Assembly (NCBI GenBank): GCA_004552965.1
Contig: SFMU01000024.1
Location: forward strand, 1-29,292
Source: Bacteroidales bacterium
GTDB lineage: Bacteria; Bacteroidota; Bacteroidia; Bacteroidales; UBA932
Direction of reading: 5' to 3'
DNA: 29,292 nt
Shown piece after piece: positions 25,291 through 29,292 of the stretch; the stretch's first letter is position 1; every line of letters starts with the position of its first letter. The notes below the pieces were generated by a model, which ran no database searches, was not told where the DNA came from, and saw only the letters and a list, made by a program, of their open reading frames with translations. Position numbers and translations under genes: made by a program.

Positions 25291-26598
25291 TTATTGACTT
25301 ATTTCCGGTTCCTGGATGGCATCAAAAGCAGATGCGAGGTCGTTGATGATGTCGTCGATGTGTTCTACACCGATTGAAAGACGGACTGTGGTTGGGGTGA
25401 TATGCTGCTGGGCAAGTTCCTCCGGAGACATCTGCGAATGAGTCGTAGTGTAAGGATGGATGACAAGGGACTTGACATCGGCGACATTCGCCAGCAGGGA
25501 GAAGATCTTCAGGCTGTCGATGAACTTCCATGCATCTTCCTGAGTTCCATTGATCTCAAATGTGAAGATGGAGCCAGCACCCTTAGGGAAATACTTGAGA
25601 TAGAGGGCATGGTCAGGATGAGATTCCAGGGAAGGATGGCTGACTGACTTTACCTTAGGATGTCTGGTGAGGAAGTCTACGACCTTGATGGTGTTCTCGA
25701 TGTGCCTCTCGATGCGGAGAGGAAGAGTTTCGACACCCTGGAGAAGAATCCAGGCATTGAAAGGAGAGATGGTCGCACCGGTGTCACGGAGAATGACGGC
25801 CCTGATTCTGGTCACGAAGGCAGCGGCTCCTGCGACATCAGCGAACACTGCTCCGTGGTAGGAAGGATCGGGAGCTGCAAGGCTAGGATAGCGCTCGGCA
25901 TTCTTCTTCCAGTCGAACTTTCCGCTGTCGACTATCACACCTCCCAGAGATGAGCCGTGACCACCGATGAATTTCGTGGCGCTGTGCACCACAATATCGG
26001 CACCATGCTCGATCGGACGGATCAGAAGCGGAGCGAAAGTGTTGTCCACGATGAATACAATGCCATGCTTGTGGGCGATTTCGGCAATCGCATCAAGATC
26101 GGTGACATCCGAATTCGGATTGCCCAGAGTCTCTGCATAGATTACTTTGGTGTTCGGACGGATGGCCTTCTCGAGGGCATCCAGGTCATTGACGGTCACG
26201 ATGGTGTTGGATATTCCCTGAGTCGCGAGAGTGTGGGTGATCAGATTGAATGAACCGCCATAAAGGTTGTCGGCAGCAACGATGTGGTCTCCTGCACTGA
26301 GGACATTCTGAAGGGCATAGGTGACCGCTGCGGCTCCGCTGGCCACTGCGAGCGCAGCCACACCACCTTCGAGTGCTGCGATTCTCTTCTCGAACACATC
26401 CTGGGTAGAGTTGGTGAGTCTGCCATAGATGTTGCCGGCATCGCGAAGGCCGAAACGATCGGCTGCATGCTGTGAATTGCGGAAAACGTATGATGTTGTC
26501 TGATAGATCGGCACAGCCCTGGAATCGGTTGCCGGATCGGGTGTTTCCTGTCCTACGTGGAGAGCGAGTGTCTCGAGATGTAAATTCTTCGTTGCCAT
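25291..26598 (-). CDS. metY: O-acetylhomoserine sulfhydrylase (MetY)
   Basis: A 435-residue PLP enzyme of the Cys/Met metabolism family that joins sulfide to O-acetylhomoserine to form homocysteine. Motifs: start LHLETLALHVGQ, YQTTSYVF, NIYGRLTNSTQ, GGSFNLITHTL, and the PLP lysine K209 in VHSATKFIGGHG. Length above 420 residues is typical of MetY and exceeds MetB/MetC (about 380-400). The start at 26598 gives the conserved N-terminus; the frame continues to 26679 through the promoter and is not used. It is the first gene of metY-cysK, divergent from an Lrp/AsnC regulator. Confidence 0.95.
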   Translation of the reverse strand: MATKNLHLETLALHVGQETPDPATDSRAVPIYQTTSYVFRNSQHAADRFGLRDAGNIYGRLTNSTQDVFEKRIAALEGGVAALAVASGAAAVTYALQNVLSAGDHIVAADNLYGGSFNLITHTLATQGISNTIVTVNDLDALEKAIRPNTKVIYAETLGNPNSDVTDLDAIAEIAHKHGIVFIVDNTFAPLLIRPIEHGADIVVHSATKFIGGHGSSLGGVIVDSGKFDWKKNAERYPSLAAPDPSYHGAVFADVAGAAAFVTRIRAVILRDTGATISPFNAWILLQGVETLPLRIERHIENTIKVVDFLTRHPKVKSVSHPSLESHPDHALYLKYFPKGAGSIFTFEINGTQEDAWKFIDSLKIFSLLANVADVKSLVIHPYTTTHSQMSPEELAQQHITPTTVRLSIGVEHIDDIINDLASAFDAIQEPEISQ

Positions 26599-26644
26599 AA
26601 TCGATAGTGTGTTTTGTTTGTTGTCTGTTTGTGTTCGTTTGATG

Positions 26645-26675
26645 CAAAGGTATATTCCCTGGCATTTTCTTCCAA
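26645..26675 (-). promoter_or_regulatory. Predicted metY-cysK promoter
   Basis: On the minus strand TTGG (26675-26672), 19 bp, then TACCTTTG (26652-26645) fits the Bacteroidetes consensus. Transcription would start about 40 nt upstream of the metY ATG. Confidence 0.6.
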
Positions 26676-26722
26676 GCAAACTTTGAACTTTAGGAATATA
26701 TTACTAGTTTTACCGAAAGTTG

Positions 26723-26737
26723 AAGAATTTTATTCTT
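26723..26737. promoter_or_regulatory. 15-bp palindrome, candidate Lrp/AsnC operator
   Basis: AAGAAT, TTT, ATTCTT is a perfect 15-bp palindrome 22 bp upstream of the Lrp start. Its size and AT-rich centre resemble Lrp/AsnC operators, suggesting autoregulation and perhaps control of metY on the other side. Confidence 0.45.
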
Positions 26738-26759
26738 TTGGACATATAAAAACAACGAG

Positions 26760-27230
26760 ATGGCAGAATCATTCAGACTCGACGGAAAGGACACCGAAAT
26801 CCTGCGCGCCCTTCAGCACAACGCCAGACTTTCCAACAAAGAGCTTGCGGCAAAAGTCAATCTTTCCACGACGCCGACCTACGAAAGGGTCAAACGCCTG
26901 GAAAGACTGGGCTTCATAAAGGAATATGCCGCCATCCTCAACGAGAGCATGCTCAACAAAGGCTTCGCTGTCTTCTGCAGCATAAAGCTCCGCAGCGTGA
27001 ACAAGGAATATGCCGACTCATTCACCGAGATGGTGAAGAGGATTCCGGAAGTGACCGAATGCTACAACATCTCCGGTCGTTTCGACTACCTGCTCAGAGT
27101 ACAGGCTCCAGACATGCACTCCTACCAGCAGCTCCTGCTGAATGTGCTTGGAAGGCACGAGAACATCAGTTCGATAGAGAGCACATTCGTCATGGAGGAA
27201 GTCAAGCATGAATATGGTGTCGGAGTCTGA
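26760..27230 (+). CDS. Lrp/AsnC-family transcriptional regulator
   Basis: A 156-residue regulator of normal length. The N-terminal winged helix-turn-helix spans about 6-60 (LDGKDTEILRALQHNARLS, NKELAAKVNLSTTPTYERVKRLERLGFIKEY), followed by the RAM/AsnC ligand-binding and oligomer domain (about 65-150: SGRFDYLLRVQAPD, YQQLLLNVLGRHENISSIESTFVMEEVK). Position divergent from metY-cysK suggests it controls sulfur amino acid genes in response to an amino acid; that link is inferred. Confidence 0.95.
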   Translation: MAESFRLDGKDTEILRALQHNARLSNKELAAKVNLSTTPTYERVKRLERLGFIKEYAAILNESMLNKGFAVFCSIKLRSVNKEYADSFTEMVKRIPEVTECYNISGRFDYLLRVQAPDMHSYQQLLLNVLGRHENISSIESTFVMEEVKHEYGVGV

Positions 27231-27322
27231 CCGTTTCCGGCAGGGTTCCAGTTAGATGCAGAATGCATCAGCCGACGACCTCCAGCAGGAAGTGGCGTTT
27301 AGGAGGCTAGGGCAGTACCTGA

Positions 27323-27424
27323 AGCATGCGGAGCAGCTTCACGACAGCTCCAGCCGGCCCGGGAGAGGTTGGAGTGGCGGCAGCATGCGGAGCAGCTTCA
27401 CAACAACTTCAGCCGGCCCGGGAG
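27323..27424. repeat. 59-bp tandem repeat in a 324-bp gene-free stretch
   Basis: Two 43-bp near-identical copies begin at 27323 and 27382 (AGCATGCGGAGCAGCTTCAC, then CAGCCGGCCCGGGAG), a period of 59 bp. The tail of the first unit (GGTTGGAGTGGCGG) recurs as GTTTGGAGTGACGG at about 27450-27463, and AGGAAGTGSCG occurs before and after. Further on CAACATATTCA is repeated at 27474-27484 and 27488-27498. The stretch 27231-27554 lies between two convergent genes. Open frames here read low-complexity Ser/Ala/Gly/Arg protein and look accidental. It may be a family of intergenic repeats or a gene remnant. Confidence 0.75.
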
Positions 27425-27554
27425 CGGCAGGAAGTGCCGATCCGGAGGAGAGTTTGGAGTGACGGGAGAAGGTCAACATATTCAAGGCAACATATTCATT
27501 TATTGCCATGACTTACGCGGCAGACCAGAGATTTGACGCATAAGGTAATGATAA

Positions 27555-28280
27555 TCACAAGCATAGCGAAAATGAAGGCTGAACTTGAATGCAACTGCAG
27601 ATAGCATCGGCAATAAGGCTGTGCCCAGCCTCGTTCGGATGAATTCCATCTTCGCAGAGATAATCACGGTAATTCAGTCTGGACAGGAAGGCCGACGTAA
27701 TGTCGATTACCGGAATATCCAAGACATTTCCGAGCTTGAACAGCTGCAGATTGTACAGTTCATGCCAGGTAGATATGGTACCGACACTGCCTCCAAGCCA
27801 TCTCAGGACAGCATTTTTCCGCTTCGGATCCATTCCTCGCGTGACATGAAGGTAGAATCTGTCGGAGTCAAGCGGCGGCAGAGAAAGAAGTACAGGCTTC
27901 GAGCCGAGGGCCCTGACCGAAGCGATCAGTTTACGGTACTTGCTGCTGAAGGTATTGGGGTCATTATTGGGACAATGCTTGCTGTCGGGCGAATCGGCTA
28001 TCGCAGACCAGTTGTAATCGCAGTCATTGCCACCGAATTCAAGAAGAGTACAATCAGAGTTCCTGACTGACGCAATATGGCGGCCGAGCATCTTCTCACC
28101 AGTATCAACCGTGCTCCCGAACTTGCCGTAATTCAGGATTTCCATGCCAAGCCGGTAAGCACAGAGGTTTGTAAAGTTATTCTGAAGGAAAGTATATTTG
28201 ATTCGGGAATCATCGCTGGTTTCCCTGTCGATGACGACTCCCCTGAGGACAGAATCGCCGAATGCTGAAATCTTTGTCAT
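27555..28280 (-). CDS. SGNH/GDSL-family hydrolase, cytoplasmic
   Basis: A 241-residue protein of the SGNH hydrolase fold. Block I is FGDSVLRG with nucleophile S10, a block II Gly lies near GKFGSTVDTG, block III is EFGGND with N85, and block V is DGIHPNEAGH with D211 and H214. There is no signal peptide. Substrate cannot be predicted: such enzymes are esterases, lipases or carbohydrate deacetylases. A long N-terminal insertion (about 17-38) separates block I from block II. It is transcribed away from the LytTR gene; the 205 bp between them hold the GTGAC cluster and a promoter for the latter. Confidence 0.88.
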   Translation of the reverse strand: MTKISAFGDSVLRGVVIDRETSDDSRIKYTFLQNNFTNLCAYRLGMEILNYGKFGSTVDTGEKMLGRHIASVRNSDCTLLEFGGNDCDYNWSAIADSPDSKHCPNNDPNTFSSKYRKLIASVRALGSKPVLLSLPPLDSDRFYLHVTRGMDPKRKNAVLRWLGGSVGTISTWHELYNLQLFKLGNVLDIPVIDITSAFLSRLNYRDYLCEDGIHPNEAGHSLIADAICSCIQVQPSFSLCL

Positions 28281-28364
28281 AGTGTCTGGATTCGATTACA
28301 TAAACATTAAGTTCTGCAAGCAAAATTAGACAAGGAGAAAGGGCCGGGGAAGAGAATGACATCT

Positions 28365-28467
28365 GTGACGGGTTAAAGTGACAAAAATTGGCATATTGTG
28401 ACTAATATGGCCAATTTAGTGACTGATATTTGGACATGAGGTGTTTTGTCACTACATTTGAAGTGAC
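28365..28467. promoter_or_regulatory. Cluster of six GTGAC boxes, candidate LytTR binding sites
   Basis: GTGAC occurs at 28365, 28378, 28398, 28419 and 28463, and inverted at 28448, all within 103 bp. Three of them (28378, 28398, 28419) are 20-21 bp apart on the same face of the helix, and lie at about -89, -69 and -48 from the predicted start of the downstream LytTR gene. Flanks are A/T-rich, often followed by AAAA. About 0.2 copies would be expected by chance. Confidence 0.65.
28429..28460 (+). promoter_or_regulatory. Predicted promoter of the membrane LytTR gene
   Basis: TTTG (28429-28432), 20 bp, then TACATTTG (28453-28460) is a full match to the Bacteroidetes promoter pattern. Transcription would begin about 20 nt before the ATG at 28486. 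Confidence 0.65.
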
Positions 28468-28485
28468 AAAAAAAACGACGAGGAG

Positions 28486-29286
28486 ATGGATTATATTCCA
28501 AAGATATTCCACAGATTTGCCTGCCAGATCTGGCACATGACAGTGATTCCGGCATTCTTCTTTGCCTTCCTGCTTGTCTACTCACCATCCAGGTCGTACG
28601 CGTTCCTGGAAGCAGGAAGAGGCTTATATGCCTTCGACGTAACGATGTGCATGTGCATCATCCTGGGCTGCATATCCGTTTCAAGAGTCGCGTTCTACTA
28701 CATCTGGAGAAAACGAAGCCTTTCCCTTATCACATATTCAGCATTCTGCGTTGGCGAGGTGACGATAATGTCCCTGTTCTGCGGACTTTACATGTGGCTG
28801 ATGCTGCACAGGAGCATCCCATACATGTCCGCCGTGGGCACTATGCTCGGAATATGCACGACGACTCTGATTTATCCCTATCTCGCAATATCACTTGCCC
28901 TCTATCTGGCAGACAGCAAAAGCAAGTCAGAGGAAGCGCCAAAGGACACCCTGGTACGATTCCCGGACAGCCAGCAGAGAATGAAACTGGTAATCGCTTC
29001 ATCTGCAATTCTGTTCATCGAGGCGGATGAAAACTACGTAAGGATACATTACCTTGAATCAGGTGTCGAGAAGGAGTTCCTGCTGAGGAATTCAATGAAG
29101 AAGATTGACGAACTGGTCAGCCGCTACGGCCTGGTCCGCTGCCACAGGTCCTTCCTCATCAACCCCTCTCACGTCAAGATGCTCAAGAAGGGCAAGGAAG
29201 GGGTTCTGCAGGCAGAGCTGGATGAATGCCCTGCACTCGTGCCAGTCTCGAAAAGGTACTATGACAATCTGGCCTCGCTCCTCTGA
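28486..29286 (+). CDS. Membrane-anchored LytTR-family transcriptional regulator
   Basis: A 266-residue protein with four predicted membrane helices (about 17-33, 50-72, 83-106, 116-141), a short hydrophilic linker (143-163) and a C-terminal LytTR DNA-binding domain (about 165-266: ILFIEADENYVRIHYL, FLLRNSMKKIDEL, LVRCHRSFLINPSHV). There is no receiver domain, so it is a one-component membrane regulator. What it senses is unknown. Multiple GTGAC boxes upstream suggest that it regulates itself. It is divergent from the SGNH hydrolase, which it might also control. The gene is complete; the window ends 6 bp after its stop. Confidence 0.92.
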   Translation: MDYIPKIFHRFACQIWHMTVIPAFFFAFLLVYSPSRSYAFLEAGRGLYAFDVTMCMCIILGCISVSRVAFYYIWRKRSLSLITYSAFCVGEVTIMSLFCGLYMWLMLHRSIPYMSAVGTMLGICTTTLIYPYLAISLALYLADSKSKSEEAPKDTLVRFPDSQQRMKLVIASSAILFIEADENYVRIHYLESGVEKEFLLRNSMKKIDELVSRYGLVRCHRSFLINPSHVKMLKKGKEGVLQAELDECPALVPVSKRYYDNLASLL

Positions 29287-29292
29287 GAAAGC

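Noticed and set aside
27256..27511. Two overlapping short open frames in the repeat region
   Set aside because: They read low-complexity repeats in two frames, with no conserved family and no initiation signal; the DNA repeat explains them.
1..29292. tRNA, rRNA, CRISPR arrays, transposase genes or prophage genes
   Set aside because: None was seen on reading both strands; the tandem repeat at 27323 has only two units, with no CRISPR-like spacers.

Overview
The window looks like chromosomal DNA of a Bacteroidales bacterium. The support is a SusC/SusD-type glycan operon, lipoprotein signal peptides, DUF3575/DUF3868 proteins, and promoters of the Bacteroidetes type (TTTG or TTGG, about 19-20 bp, then TAnnTTTG) instead of sigma-70 boxes. 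GC looks close to 50% by eye, higher than typical Bacteroides. That would fit Rikenellaceae or RC9/Cryptobacteroides-like lineages, but genus cannot be fixed from this window.

Bases 1-18139 (minus strand) hold a starch-utilisation operon that reads, in transcription order: MFS sugar transporter, susC, susD, a very long SusE/F-like starch-binding lipoprotein, a BACON-GH13 lipoprotein, a CotH-kinase-like lipoprotein, a protein with two fused GH13 catalytic domains, a GH97 alpha-glucosidase (SusB type), and the first 68 codons of a 4-alpha-glucanotransferase. Gene spacing is very tight: 4-bp and 10-bp overlaps, and gaps of 4-30 bp. The exception is one 156-bp gap that holds a large nested inverted repeat. 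Together the genes could bind starch at the surface, cut it, import it, finish it in the periplasm, move sugars into the cytosol and process them there.

Bases 18194-20127 (plus strand) encode a LytS-like histidine kinase and a LytTR response regulator, overlapping by 4 bp and divergent from the starch operon. The shared intergenic region has a 21-bp-period direct repeat, a Bacteroidetes -7 box with a poor -33 box, and a 19-bp palindrome at the predicted transcription start. This suggests the operon is controlled by a LytTR two-component system; no SusR-like regulator is in the window.

Bases 20180-24344 carry rubrerythrin, a DUF3868/OmpA/TPR and DUF3575 outer-membrane pair on the other strand, rubredoxin, and a ZIP-family metal transporter preceded by a hairpin-rich leader. 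Bases 24352-27230 carry metY-cysK (sulfur amino acid synthesis) divergent from an Lrp/AsnC regulator. Bases 27231-27554 hold a tandem repeat and no convincing gene. The window closes with a cytoplasmic SGNH hydrolase and a membrane-anchored LytTR regulator that has six GTGAC boxes in front of it.

The points most worth a second look are the inferred LytTR control of the starch operon, the GTGAC-box promoter, the GH13-GH13 fusion, the CotH protein inside a sus operon, the intra-operon nested hairpin, and a heptamer (GAATATG) that occurs about 38 times, roughly ten times more than expected.
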